Assembly: GCA_043228905.1 (NCBI GenBank)
Contig: JBHGNT010000001.1
Location: 20,212,001-20,276,000 of the forward strand
Reading direction: 5' to 3'
DNA length: 64,000 bases
Source: Azolla caroliniana
Taxonomy: Eukaryota > Polypodiophyta
This document shows positions 10,747-22,668 of the stretch, in pieces. The notes under the pieces are model-generated. The model worked only from the letters and a program-made list of their open reading frames with translations, had not been told where the DNA came from and did not search any database. How positions within the stretch are numbered: position 1 is the stretch's first letter; each line of letters opens with the position of its first letter. Made by a program: the position numbers and the translations under genes.

Positions 10747-11636
10747 CTAAATATATGTAGAAAGAGTTTGAAAATGTCCAAAAGCATTTTCTTACCAAGT
10801 TTCTACAAGTTAAGAAACAAACGCCCTACACCCTCCTCCTCCTTGAGACGGGATCGCTTCCCATTGAGATCATGGCCATGGAAAGGGTTGTTGAATACAT
10901 GCTGAAGGTTCAAAAAAGTCCCTCACATCGACTTCCTAGAATTGTGTGGGAAGCAAGCAAAAAGATCCAAAAGATGCATAAAAGCAAAATTTTGTGTTCC
11001 GGTTGGATGTAAGATATAGAAAAATGGTTTGGTAGAGGCGATGTGAGACACTTGCTTCATGATGCATCATTAGATTCCTCTGTAAATGAGGCATTTTTGC
11101 AACGCCAATGTATCATGACATGGGACAAATGTGGAGGCTCACGCTTCACACATTATACTACACATGTTGCACCTAACTACAAAACCATATTCTTTGCGGA
11201 AAGGGGAAATCATACACATCTGTACATGTTAGAGCCCATACCATTATCTGCCATTCGAACCATTGCTTCCATGCGACTTAGCTCACATGCATTGTGATGT
11301 GAAACAGGGCGTTGGGGCACAAGTGATGAGAGTGGTCGGCTATGCACACTTTGCCCTAAACAAGTTCGCGAGTCTGAGTATCACACATTGATACATTGCT
11401 CTGCCTTTGATCATATTCGACCATGCTTTCCACATCTCTTCGATCGAGCCCAATCTTTGCATTAATTCCTCTCACAACCACAATGTGCACTCTCGATTGC
11501 AACATTCATTGGTAAAGTTCTACAACACCGAGAGTCACTACTCACTTTCACACATATTACGTGAAATGTAATATTTTTGGTCTCATAGGTCATATTTGAC
11601 CTCTGAAAACGATAATATAATCTATCTATCTATCTA
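10747..11636 (+). mobile_element. 5'-truncated L1-type LINE fragment
   Basis: Plus-strand coding shows the end of a LINE ORF2: TPYTLLLLETGSLPIEIMAM, LPRIVWEASKKIQKMHKSK, then an open run at 11043-11297 and a Cys/His zinc-binding tail (CTLCP...EYHTLIHCSAF). It lies exactly within the CT repeat of the copia LTR and ends in a TCTA repeat. Loss of everything upstream is the usual 5' truncation of LINE insertion. At least one stop interrupts it. The RT catalytic core is absent. Confidence 0.82.
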
Positions 11637-11643
11637 TCTATCT
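11618..11643 (+). repeat. (TCTA)n microsatellite at the LINE 3' end
   Basis: Five to six TCTA units close the LINE fragment at its junction with the copia LTR; either the LINE tail or growth of the CT repeat that was the target. Confidence 0.8.
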
Positions 11644-11960
11644 TTCCCTCTGCTACAGTCTGTACACACAATAACACTATACAGCAATGATGACAACACT
11701 CTGTTCTACAACCTTCTAACCCCTGTTTGCCCTAGGTTATATTTACACTAATATAACTTTCGGGCTATTTACAGATATAGCCACAATGGGCTAACAGAAA
11801 CATATTTACATCTATGTCCCTTCATCTGCTGAGAGGTTCTCACCTGGGCCTGGGTCATCTGGTTCTCACCGGGTCTTCCTTGTCGGGTACTCATCATCCA
11901 GTTCTCACCGGGCCTTCATCATCCCATCCGGAGGGACCGAAATCCTAACAAACTCCCCCT

Positions 11961-14900
11961 TCACTCTGTCATGGGATGTCTGGTTAGTTCAATTCGCTTT
12001 TGGCATGCGTCCAGCTTGTCGGGCGTCAGCACCTTGGTCAACATATCTGACCCATTCTCCTCCGTATGGATTTTTGTCAACATGAATTCTTGATCTTCCA
12101 CTCGCTCCCGGATCCAGTGGTACCTGCGTTGGATGTGCTTCATCCTGGAATGATACGCTACGTTCTTCGCAAGGTGGATGTCACTTTGACTATCACAATG
12201 GAGCCGGTATTCCTCTTGCAGGATCCCTAGCTCTTCGATGAAGTCCTTCATCCATAGTATTTCCTTGCTGGCTTCCATAGCCACCATGTACTCCGCCTCC
12301 GTCGTTGACCACAGAACCGTCTTCTGCAGCCTCGATTGCCATGAAACAGCTTCCCCTGCATATGTCATAGCATATCCCGATGTTGACCGGCTGGTATCCG
12401 CATCAGTTGACATATCTGAATCGGTGAAACCGTCAAGTTGGAGTTTATCAGAGCTGAATCGGAGACACATACATGAGGTGTCTTTCAAGTACCGGAGTAT
12501 CCATTTTACCGCATTCTAGTGCTCCTTGTTGGGATTGCTCATAAACCGGCTCACCACTCTGACTGCGTATCCGATATCCGGTCGGGTACACACCATTGCG
12601 TACATTAAGCTCCCGACGGTAGAGGCATATGGTATCTTCATCATATCCGCCTTCTTTGCCTTCGTCTTTGGGCTTTGCTTACCGGATAACCTGCAGTTTG
12701 CTGGGAGTGTCGATCCGACTGGTTTAGCATCTGACATGTTGAACCGCTGAAGCACCTTTGTCACGTACTTCTCCTGTGACAGCCACAGTTGCTTCGCTGA
12801 CTAGTCTCGGATGATATGCATCCCTAGTGTCTTGCCAGACCCAAGTCTTTCATTGAGAAGGTCTGGTTCAGAGCCTTCTTCAGCATCCATTTCTTGACTT
12901 GGTCTCGTCTGTCAAATTTCTTCACAAATACCTAGTGATCGGCCTACTTCTTGTAGTACCCTTGATCGGTCATGAAGGAGTCAAACTTCCGGTACCATTG
13001 CCGGGGAGCCTACTTTAAACCGTAGAGGTTCTTTTTCAACCGGCAAACCAAGTGCTCCTTCCCTTACTTCACAAATCCTTCCGGTTGCTGCATGTAGATC
13101 TCTTCTTCGAGGTTGCCATGAAGGAACGCCGTCTTCACGTCTAGTTGCTCTACCTCGACGTCCATGTTGGCCGCTATGCTCAGCACCGTCTGGATGGAAG
13201 TCATCTTTACTACTGGAGCAAATATCTTGTTGAATTCTACGCCCTTCTTCTGCTGGAACCCCTTCACCATGATCCTGGATTTGTATCTTGGGCGGTTGCC
13301 GGCATCTCCCGGTTTCAACTTGTACACCCACTTATTCCAGAGTGCCCGCTTTACTTTCGGCAACTCCATCAATTCATACATGTGGTTCTAATGCAGGGAA
13401 TCCATCTCGTCCTGCATGGCACTCAACCACTTGTGGTTGTGGGTGTCCTCCTTTGCTTCTTCGAAGCTTTCCGGCTCCCCCTCATCGGTCAGCAACACAT
13501 GCTCTGCATCCGGAAATCTCTGGGGGGCTCTTCTTTCTCAGAGAGGATATCTCCGTCCTTTGTTTTCGGTAACCAACTCCTGTGTCTGTTCTTCATCCAA
13601 ATCCAATTCGAGGTCTTGTCTGGTTCCGGTTTCAGCTTCCTCTCTTTCTTCTTCTGCTGGTTCGGTATCCTCACTGTAACTGGCTGGTTCTTCGAGTGTC
13701 AACCAGCTCTTAGCCGGGTAGGTCAGTATCTCATCGAACCGATCTGGTCGACTCGGAGTTCATTATCTTCTTCTCCAACTCCCAGTCGACAAGGGTCTTG
13801 TCCTCCATGAAGATAATATCTCGACTCCGGAAAACCTTCTTGTCGACCGGATCCCACACTCGGTAGCCGAACTCATCATCGCCGTATCCGAGGAATATGC
13901 AAGGTCGGGACATTGGATCCAACTTTGCTCTCCGGTCCTCTACAACATGCACGTAAGAGAGACACCTGAAAACCTTCAGATGTCGGTAAGACACATCCTT
14001 ATCGGTCCACACTCTTTACGGCGTGTCTCGGTCCAAGGGCACTAAGGGTGATCTGTTTATCACATACGTCGTTGTCGCCAGTGCCTCAGCCACAAACGTC
14101 TTGGGTAACTTTGCATTTACCAGCATACTCTGGACCCTCTCCATTACTGTATGGTTCATCCTCTCGGCCAGCCTATTGAGTTCTGGTATCTTCAACACGA
14201 TAAATTTGAGCCCGATGCACTTCGAGCGGCAGTACTCCTCAAACTGCCCCCGGTATTTGCCTCTGTTATCTGCTCGAACCGCCTTGAGCTTTTGGCCGGT
14301 TTCTCTTTCCACTCTTGCGTGGAGCTCCTTGAAGACGGATAACACATGATCCTTGTCTTCAACGGTGTTGCCCACAGCTTCCAGCTATGGTCATCTATGA
14401 ACGTCACGAAGTACTGAGATCCGGCATGTGACATCGGATCCACTTGACACACATCGGTATGCACCAGCTCTAGTGGTGCATTACGTCTGATCGGTGGCCT
14501 TGTTCAGAAGGAGGTTCGGTTTTTCTTACCGACCAAGAAGTCGATGCACCTCTCAAGATGCACATTCTTCACCGGAATGAGGTTGTCATCGGCAAGCTTC
14601 TTCATCCCCCTCTTGCTCATGTGACACAATCACTTGCGCCATAGCTCACCGATAGTGTCAGATGCAACGTTCACTTCTTTCGGACATATTTGGGCATTCA
14701 TCAGGTACAGTGTGTTGACCTTCCGGGCTCGAGCCACTATTAGGTTCCCTTTGCAGAACTTCATGACACCGTTCCGGATGCTACCCGTGTCGGACATCTA
14801 GCCGACCGGCTGATATCAGGTTCAGTCGAACCTCCGGAACATGTTAGACATCCTTCAACAGCAGCTTGCATCTGGTTGGTGCTGTTAGCCACACATCTCT

Positions 14901-15909
14901 TATGCTGACAATTCGGCATGTACCTTCATTCCCCATCCGGACACAGCCATGATCACCGGATGTGTAGGATGAGACGCATTTCCGGTCCGCGGTAAGGTGG
15001 AACGACGCTCCGGAATCGACAACCCACGTTGTCTCGTCGCCGACAAGGTTCAACTCACTCTCCTCGGTGATGAACATCAACTCCTCTTCACTTGCCGCAA
15101 TTGTCTTCGTTTCCTTCCAGTCTTTGTCGTTCCGGTCTGGTGACCACTTCGAATTGGTACTATCGATTTCCTTGTCTTCCCGGAAATGTCAATAGTTCTT
15201 CTGGAAGTGCCTCGGCTTCCCACAATGGAGTGGGCCTTCCCCTTGACTTTGATCATGTCCCTGACTTTTCCCGGTTCTAGGGACTACGGTTCCTTTGTCT
15301 TACGTGTTCCGATTCGGTAAGGAGCACTTTGGAGTCAGAGATCGTATCCTTGTCTTTCCGACGCGCCTCCTCATCTAGCAAGCTCGACTTGACTCTTGCT
15401 AGGGATAGTTGTTTTCCTTCCAGCCCGGCGTTGCCCAACGTGACAACTAACATCTCCCAACTATCCGAGAGGGAACCGAGCAGGTGTAAAGCAAGTACCT
15501 CATCGGAGGGAGGTACTTCCAACGAGGTTGGTTGGTGTATCAACCCCTGAAAGGCATTCATGTGCTCCGCCATGCTGGAGCCATCTTGGTACCGGAGCCT
15601 CACTAGCTTTCGGAATACCAAAACCTGATTAACGGCATTTTTGTTCTAGAACATAATGCCGATCTTCTCCTAGAGCTCATGAGCCTTACTCTCCTCATTA
15701 AAGTTGTTGTACAGGCTCATGTTGATGAAGCATCGTATGTACACTATTGTCTTCATGTGCATCACCTCCCATATCCTGGCATCAATCTTGTCCCCGAACT
15801 GAACTGGCAACCAAAGATCTTTAACCAAGATCATGTCCCTCATCTTCTTCTTCCACATTGAGTAGTCGGAGCCGGTGAGCTTGAACATGCCGCCAAATGA
15901 ATCTTCGAT
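11961..15909 (-). pseudogene. gag-pol polyprotein of copia III, broken, RT active site deleted
   Basis: Minus strand, stop at 11963-11961, start-equivalent codon at 15909-15907 now ATC instead of ATG. Gag (KLTGSDYSMWKKKMRDM), a damaged zinc-knuckle region near 15210, protease VVDSGASFHLTADRKC (about 15030), integrase (HTDVCQVD about 14460; VRADNRGKYRGQFEEYC), RT (VKMTSIQTVLSIAANMDVEV) and RNase H (FTDSDMSTDADTSRSTSGY) are recognisable. The reading passes from VKKFD straight to QVKKWMLKK near 12905-12912, so the YVDD catalytic strand has been deleted. Stops include the gag TAG at 15672-15670, TAG at about 15651-15649 and TAG at 13012-13010. Dead. Confidence 0.92.
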
Positions 15910-15924
15910 TTTCTATGTTGTTTC

Positions 15925-15936
15925 GCTCTGATACCA
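15925..15936 (-). promoter_or_regulatory. Primer-binding site of copia III
   Basis: Minus strand TGGTATCAGAGC, exact complement type for plant initiator tRNA-Met, three bases from the LTR. Confidence 0.93.
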
Positions 15937-15939
15937 AAT

Positions 15940-16159
15940 TGACAGGAATATGTGGAATAGGGAGAAATCCACGTATACATACAAACAATAGAGCAAGATA
16001 GAGTACACAGGATGTTAACGTGGAAAACCCTAAACGGGAAAAACCACGGAAGTCCACAAACTCCAAGTTGTCACTATGTCAAAGAGGAATACAACAGCGG
16101 AACACAAAGGCAATGACCTCGTGCTCACAATCTTCGCCTAGCGGCGGTTACAGTAGAAA

Positions 16160-16200
<41 letters not shown>

Positions 16201-16501
16201 TCTGCTACACTCTGTACACACAATAACACTATACAACAATGATAACAACACTCTGTTCTACAACCTTCTAACCCCTGTTTGCCCTAGGTCATATTTATAC
16301 TAATATGACTTTCGGGCTATTTACAGATATAACCACAATGGGCTAACAGAAACATATTTACATCTATGTCTCTTCATCCGGTGAGAGATTCTCACTGGGC
16401 CCGCGTCATCCTGTTCTCACCGGGTCTTCCTTGCCGGGTACTCATCATCCGGTTCTCATCGGGCCTTCATCATCCCATCCGGAGGAACCAAAATCCTAAC
16501 A
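15940..16501 (-). repeat. 5' LTR of copia III
   Basis: 562 bp, TGACAGG...CCTAACA on the plus strand. Contains a (CT)n run at 16163-16195 and the ATATGACTTTCGGGCTATTTACA block found in all copies. Confidence 0.92.
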
Positions 16502-19500
16502 TTATGGTAGTTGATGTGTGGAGAGTATTGTTGTAGGTGAACTCAGCCATTGGAAGAAATTTGATCCAATCATCTTGTTGATAACTTATCATACATCAGA
16601 GATATTGCTCTAGGATTTGATTTACTCGTTCCATTTGGCCGTCTGTCTCAGAATGGAAGGCTCTCGAAAATTTTGTGGAAGTTCCAAGAGTCTGGAAGAG
16701 GCGCTTCCAGAAATGAGACATAAATTGGGACTACGATCAGAGATAATGTCATCTGGTAAACCATGAAGGCGCACAATATTTGTTAACAATAGATCTGTTG
16801 TTTCCATCCCTGAAATTGCTCTAGAACATGGAATAAAATGTGCCATCTTTGTGAATATATCCACCACCACCAATATTGAATTGAATCCCTCAATGTCGGG
16901 AAGGTCGGTGATAAAATCTATCGAGATGGAGGCCCATGGCCTACTTGGAATTAGCAAAGGTTGAAGTAGACCGTAAGGACGATGATGTACTGCTTTGGTG
17001 CGGGCACATGTATCACATGTTTTCACAAATTGTTTAACAAGTTTCCAAGGTTGCGACCACCAATAACTTCTAGAGATTAACTCCAAAGTTTTTGCAACAC
17101 CGAAATGTCCAACTAGGGCGTCGTCATGGCATTCCTTCATGATACGGATATGACAAGGACCATCTGGGACATACATTAAGTCATTCCGGAAAAGAAAACC
17201 ATCTCGAAACATAAATTGGGCTTGACTATACCATACCTCCTTTATGGTTGATTTGTTGACTCGATTCTCCTTAATTTATTTTGCATATTTGTTGGTGGCA
17301 GTATCTATGGCTATTGCGTTGAGTAATGATTCATCCGCACCCATATAAGCTGCAAAGAGGTGATTTTGATGTGGCTGTAGGAGACCATGTGATTGTTGAT
17401 TGTAGGTCTCATCTCCTAGTCGGATTTCGAATTCCGAACGCTGAGATAGGGCATTGACTTTACCATGTTGGGCACCAGGACAAAACACAATTTCAAAGTC
17501 GTAGTCAACTAGGAAGGTCGACCATCGCGCTTGCCTCCGGTTCAAAATGAGAGTAGTGGTGAAGTAGATGAGGTTCCTGTGATCGGTCACCACCCGGACA
17601 CGATGTTGGGCGCCTACTAAGTAAGGACACCATTCTTCAAAGGCTGCAATAATGGCAGAGAGTTCTTTGTCATAAACTGGGTAGTTGATCTCGGGAGGTG
17701 TGAACTTCCGAGAATAAAAGGCAACAGGATGAAGAATCCCCTTGTTATGTGATTGAGAGAGAATGGCACCGATGGCAAAGTCAGAGGCATCTATTTTGAT
17801 CGTAAATGGTTTGCTCAGATCTGGGTGTAGAAGTACCGGAGCCGAGGTAAAAGCTTTCTTTAGTGCCTCGAATGCTAGTTGGGTTGTAGGAGTTTAGAAA
17901 AAGGGGTATCCTTCCGTGTGAGTGTTATAAGTGGTTGCACCAATGTAGAGAATCCTTGAATGAATCGATGATAGAAGTTGGCAAAACCCAAAAATGATTG
18001 CACATCCTTGACCTTGGTCGGGACTTCCCACTCTTGAACCATGTCGACTTTCTTCTCGTCCATAGTGAGACCATTAGATGAAATGACATACTGAGGAATT
18101 CAACTAAGGTTCGATCAAACTCACACTTCTCAGGTTTCACATAAAGTCCATGTTCCCGAAGTTTGGACAAGATAACTCGAACGTGCTTGGTGTGCTCTAT
18201 GTAGTCTTGTGAGAAGATAATTATGTCGTCGAGATAGATGGCCACAAATTGGTCTAGATATTCTCGGAAGATGTCATTCCTCATATGTTGGAAAATGACA
18301 GGAGCATTTGTGAGACCAAATGGCATTACCATGTATTCAAAATGCCATTTTCCACTCATCTCCAGGCTAGATACGCACCAAGTTGTAGGCGCCTTTGAGA
18401 TCAATTTTGGAGAATATACGCCCAGCCCGAAGTCGGTCGAGGAGTTTGGGGATTAGAGGTAGTAGATAACGGTTTCGAACTGTGACTCGATTGAGACCGC
18501 GATAGTCAATACATAGGCGTAACGTTCCATCTTTTTTTTTGACAAATAGAATAGGAGAGCTAGCTGGAGATTTTGAGTGGCGAATGAATCCCTTTGCGAG
18601 ATTCTCTTCAATGTATATTTTGAGGGACTTGAGTTTAGGTTCAGATAACCCATAGATAGGGCCAAATGGAGGACAAGCACCATCTTTCAAGTCAATTGGA
18701 CAATCATATGGGCGATGTTCAGGCAGGCGATCAACATTTTTCTTCTCAAATACATCAGAGAAATCATTGTATTTTGATGGAAAAGAGCTAGTACATAAAG
18801 TAGTATCTGGAGTGGACATGACCACCATGTCCTTAGAATTAGAAATGGATGCAATCAGCACTGTATTGCTTACCTGAGCAAGAGTTGGAACTATTTCCGA
18901 GGCCGACACAGAACTAACTATCGATGTTGTTTCTATTGGAGCAACCGTTGACATGGTTCTCGCTGAAGAGGAAATGGGAGCGACCGATAACCTGGTCCTC
19001 ACTGGAGCAGAAACATGAGTGGGAGTGACCGTTGACGTGGTCCTCAATGGAGCAGAAACTGGAATCGGAGCAACCATTGTTGTGGTTCTCACTGGAGCAA
19101 AAATAGGAGTTGTCCCCGAAACATGAGTGGGAGCAACCATTGTTGTGGTTCTCACTGGAGCAAAAATGGGAGTTGTCCCCGAAACATGAGTGGGAGCAAC
19201 CATTGAGACGGTCCTCACCGGAGTAGGCGGCCAAATAAATGGCGGAGGATTGGCTCGAAGAAGGGTGGACGTAATCCCTTGTTAGTGAAAAGTTGAGGTG
19301 AAGTTGATGGTGCGATATTGCCAATCCATGACTAGATTGCGAGTGCCAAGCCATGATAACCCCAAGATGATAGGATGTCGAGGTGATGTGATGAGGTTAA
19401 AAGTGATTTCTTCCTGGTGGGCTCCTATGTGGAGACCCAAGGGAATTGTTGTATCTGTGATGGCACTAGAAGAGAGGGTGCGACCGTCGATCACTTCAAC

Positions 19501-20700
19501 TGGAATAAGGATGATTATTTTGTTGCTTCGAATGTTGTTTTTCCATGCAAACATGATGTCAATAAAGCACGACGTAGCCCCAGAATCCAACAAAGCTTCT
19601 GTCTTCAAAGTTGTAGAGCCAAACTGAAGAGTGATCGGAAGCGTGAAGCTTGTTGTCGAGGAAGTCGGTTGATTGGGCCCTTGACATAATTGTCGACCCT
19701 TGTGGTCCAGATGCATAGCCTCTACTGCAACTAGACATTGGAGTTTTCTTGTTGGCAAAAAATGTCAACCCCATCCACACGATGTGGTGTTGGACGGGGT
19801 CCCTTTTTTGGGCAAGAGTGGATCAAATGGTCAAGGCCACCACAGTAGAGACATAAATTGTTGGCCCGTCGATGTTGTCGTTGTGCGTTAGTCTATGGTC
19901 GGTAGCAAATTCGATCGATCTCCATTGGCGAGCTAGAATTTGTGGCGGGAGTTGAAAATGAAGTGGAGGATGACATGGGAGGCGGGGTCGTCAACCATGG
20001 TAGGTGACTTCGCGTAGCGGTTGGCCAAGGTGGATGGATCTGGTGAGGACGTTCCTTTTGCCGAACTCAAAGAGACGGTTATCGCAGCGCACAACTTGGG
20101 AAATAGCCTCATTCAACGATGTGGGCTCAGGAAAGTTAAGTAAAAGCTTTTTTATCTCACCTCGTAATCCTCGGCGGAATTGAGTAAGGAGGGCTTGTCC
20201 GTCCCACTTGACATCGCACGTGAGTTGACGAATTTCAGACGCATAGATTGATGTGGCACGATCTCCTTGTTGTAACGCATATAGTTTGTTGAGTGCGGAT
20301 CGTCATTTGTTCGTCTCCCCAAAAGTTGCCTCAAATTTAATAAGAAATTCTTGGAAGTCATTCAAGAGAGGCGAAGAGATCTCCACTAGAGGGACAAACC
20401 AAGCTTCTGCTTGTCCCATCAGCAACGTGCCGATGAGCCCAACTTGTCGAAAGTCATCAGAATAGCGTCTGGGCTGAACACGAATAATAAGGCGGATTTG
20501 GTTGATGAAACCTCGTAGCCATGACCTTGTTCCATTGAATTTTTCTAGCAAACTGACATTGGGTTCTACAACATAAGGGTCAACAATCGGGTGAGCTATA
20601 ACCGTTGTGGCTGCTTGAAGTTCTTGAATAGAGTTTCGCAAGTTCACATTGTCATGTTGGAGTTGTTGCACGACCGCCAAAATTCGCTCAAGATTACTAG
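16502..20700 (-). pseudogene. gag-pol of chromovirus C (gag, protease, RT, RNase H, integrase N-terminal part)
   Basis: Minus strand from about 20700. Gag: WLRGFINQIRLIIRVQ, GQAEAWFVPL (20303-20680). Zinc knuckle CLYCGGLDHLIHSC (about 19815-19860). Protease LLDSGATSCFID (about 19560-19600). A repetitive Ser/Thr/Pro linker, then RT with [20 protein letters not shown] and YLDD at 18236-18225. RNase H near 17840-17400. Integrase HHCC region (HDDALVGHFGVAKT, CDTCARTKAVHHRP) and IDFITDLP (16622-17212). Stops and frameshifts break it in several places; copia III removes continuity with the chromodomain. The family is expected to target heterochromatin. The primer-binding site next to the right LTR is not recognisable. 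Confidence 0.92.
18950..19225 (-). repeat. 63-bp tandem repeats between protease and RT of chromovirus C
   Basis: Units start at 19068, 19131 and 19194 (period 63 bp, 21 codons), with more diverged units to the left. Each encodes a Thr/Val/Pro-rich segment such as [20 protein letters not shown]. The period keeps the reading frame. Confidence 0.9.
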
Positions 20701-20756
20701 ATGATTCTGACAGGATAGTGTATTGAGAAAGAAGGAAAGAAGGAAGGAGATCAATC

Positions 20757-21845
20757 TGTCATGGATGAACAATTGGAGATAAAGAGATGGGGAAGTTGAT
20801 GAGATAGGGAGATCGAGAACTTGATGACAATGAGTAAAAATGTCTATTCTGACAGGAACTGCATGCTCCCTATCTGCAACGCTCGGCCACAACCGAGCTT
20901 AGAATCATACACAAAAAACGGGGAATGAATGCACGACACAAAAGGAGAGAAGAGTACACAGGATGTTTAACGTCGAAAACCCTGAGAGGGAAAAACCAGG
21001 GGAGTCCACAGACTCCAAACTATCACTATATCACAATGATTACAATAGTGAGCTCACGGAGGCAATGACCTCGTGCTCACGATCTTCGCCACAGGCGGCG
21101 GTAACAACAGAGGCAACGACCTCTTCCTCTCTCTCTCTCTCTGTACACTGTTACGCGCTCTCTAGTCTTACACCAACAAGAATGACAACAACGCGAAAGA
21201 GTTTGCCCTAAGTCATATTTATACTAATATGACTTTTCGGCTATTTACAAATATAGCCCCGATGGACTCTCAGAAAACATATTTACGAATATGTCCCTTC
21301 ATCCGGTGAGCACTTCTCACCGGGCCTTCACCATCCGGCTATTGCCGGGTACTCCTCATCCGGTTCTCACCGGCTCTTCCGTAACTAGGTACTCTTCATC
21401 CGGTTCTCACCGGCTCTTCCGTAGCTGGGTACTTGTCATCCGGTTTCGGCCTCAGCCGAGTTTGCTCATCAGTACTGTTCTTCTCACTTCCCATCCGGAG
21501 GGACCTGTTTCCTAACATATTCCATGACTGGTGTGGATGTCCTTCATGTTAACAAGGGAGATCAACCCTTTTTATACATGTAGTGATGCATGATAAGCAT
21601 GCTCATGCCAAGTCTTACATACTATCAAGCATACGAATTCTTGCATGCCAAGCCTTACATACTATAATATGAAGCATACTAATTCTTGCATGGCAAGTTT
21701 TACATACTAAGTCTTACATACTGGGTCTTACATATTGAGTCCTACATACCACTCTTTATACAAAGGTTTGAAGTCTAAAGTTTGTATAGGAGAAATATAT
21801 ATATACAAGGACCTAAGGTTCACATTCGAGTTTATGTTCATGACA
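20757..21845 (-). repeat. 5' LTR of chromovirus C (right), interrupted by a solo LTR
   Basis: Pieces 20757-20849 and 21523-21845 rejoin to about 416 bp matching the left LTR. Repeated CTTACATAC(T) motifs at 21610-21740 account for its extra length. Confidence 0.88.
20850..21517 (-). mobile_element. Copia solo LTR inside the chromovirus C LTR
   Basis: 668 bp, TGACAGGAACTGC...TTTCCTAACA, with perfect duplication TATTC at 20845-20849 and 21518-21522. Related to the LTR at 60178-60830 (shared GCTCGGCCACAACCGAG, GGAAAAACCAGGG and ATATGACTTTTCGG.TATTTACAAATAT blocks). No internal copia sequence remains. Confidence 0.95.
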
Positions 21846-22129
21846 CTTAAACTATCAAAAGGGGTGGCCCTAGACTATTTTAGGGATCCAAGTTTTAGGA
21901 GGAGAAAACACTACCAATTAGTGTATTGAAGCTCTCTCTCTCTCTCTCTGATTACGACTGACAACCAACTCCGGAAGGTGCGTCCTTTGCTTGCGTTAGA
22001 CACTCGCGTGCTCCCGATTAGAGGATCAAACCGGTTGTACTCCCTGCGCATCACGCGCACATTTTAACTAATACCGTTAATCTATTCTGTTGTCTAGTGT
22101 TGCAATTTCATCATATCACCCTGTAACGG

Positions 22130-22647
22130 TGTCGTGAAGATTTCCGTCTATAGTGTGAAACCGGGGTAGAATGGGCAAGTCGGTGGTGTGCAACATGTGC
22201 ACATGTATACTAGGAAATGGTGTGCAAAAATAAGAGGGGAAATTTTATACCACATTGTAAGGTCCCTCCCTCCTTGGGCTATAAAACGAAGGGAGGGGTC
22301 ACTTATGAAAGAGTTGCCTATTTTGCGTATGAAAGGTATACCACTAAGTCTAGAGTTCTTACCGTTTTAGGGCTAGGGTTTCGTTTAGGGTTTCATTATT
22401 CATCCTCGGTTAGGGTTTTCTCATAGTCGTTTGGTGCGGCCACCATTGTTGTAATCATTCGTTTGTTTTAATATAACTTGTTGAGCATCTTGCCTCGGTC
22501 GATGTCTCCTTCTATGTCATGGTCTTATTCTTTCCTCTTCTCCTCTTGGGCTAAGCTTCCAAATCATGTCTTATTCTTTGTCCTCTACTCCCTAGTCCGA
22601 GACCCCGGTGGTCCCGTCCCTTCTACACGCACGCGCGTAACGCGACA
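22130..22647 (+). repeat. 5' LTR of B2
   Basis: 518 bp. TATA box TATAAAA at 22280-22286. Downstream are three telobox-like motifs (TAGGGTTT at 22374 and 22386, TTAGGGTTTT at 22410). Ends CGCGTAACGCGACA. Confidence 0.92.
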
Positions 22648-22651
22648 TATT

Positions 22652-22668
22652 TGGTGAACCCGACGTGA
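22652..22668 (+). promoter_or_regulatory. Primer-binding-like site of B2
   Basis: TGGTGAACCCGACGTGA four bases after the LTR; identical at 27167 and 28777. Donor tRNA not identified. Confidence 0.75.

Larger units (their letters stand above)
10451..11950 (-). repeat. 3' LTR of copia III carrying a LINE insertion
   Basis: Aligns with the right LTR from TGACAGG to the CT repeat near 10740 and again from about 11640 (CTTTCCCTCTGCTACA) to CCTAACA. The middle is a LINE fragment. The polypurine tract follows at 11951-11965 (minus strand AGTGAAGGGGGAGTT). Confidence 0.88.
10451..16501 (-). mobile_element. Ty1/copia element III (Tork-like), minus strand, inside chromovirus C integrase
   Basis: Left LTR 10451-11950 (with a LINE insert) and right LTR 15940-16501, both TGACAGGAATATG...AATCCTAACA. 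Flanks TTAAG (10446-10450) and TTATG (16502-16506) fit a 5-bp duplication with one mutation. The minus-strand coding region matches copia I and II. It separates the chromodomain part of chromovirus C from the rest of its integrase. Confidence 0.92.
9480..21845 (-). mobile_element. Ty3 chromovirus C, minus strand, interrupted by copia III and a solo LTR
   Basis: Left LTR 9480-9810 and right LTR 20757-21845 share TGTCA(C/T)GGATGAACAATTGG at one end and TTCATGACA (left copy TTCATGAAA) at the other. Flanks CTTAC (9475-9479) and CTTAA (21846-21850) are a nearly intact 5-bp duplication, and the outer flanks rejoin to family B LTR sequence. Minus-strand order from the right: gag, zinc knuckle, protease, RT, RNase H, integrase, chromodomain. 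Confidence 0.9.

Noticed and set aside
11043-11297. Small stand-alone gene
   Set aside because: It is a piece of LINE ORF2, with LINE coding on both sides in other frames.
15925-15936. tRNA-Met gene fragment
   Set aside because: Only the 12-nt primer-binding complement is present, next to an LTR; no cloverleaf.
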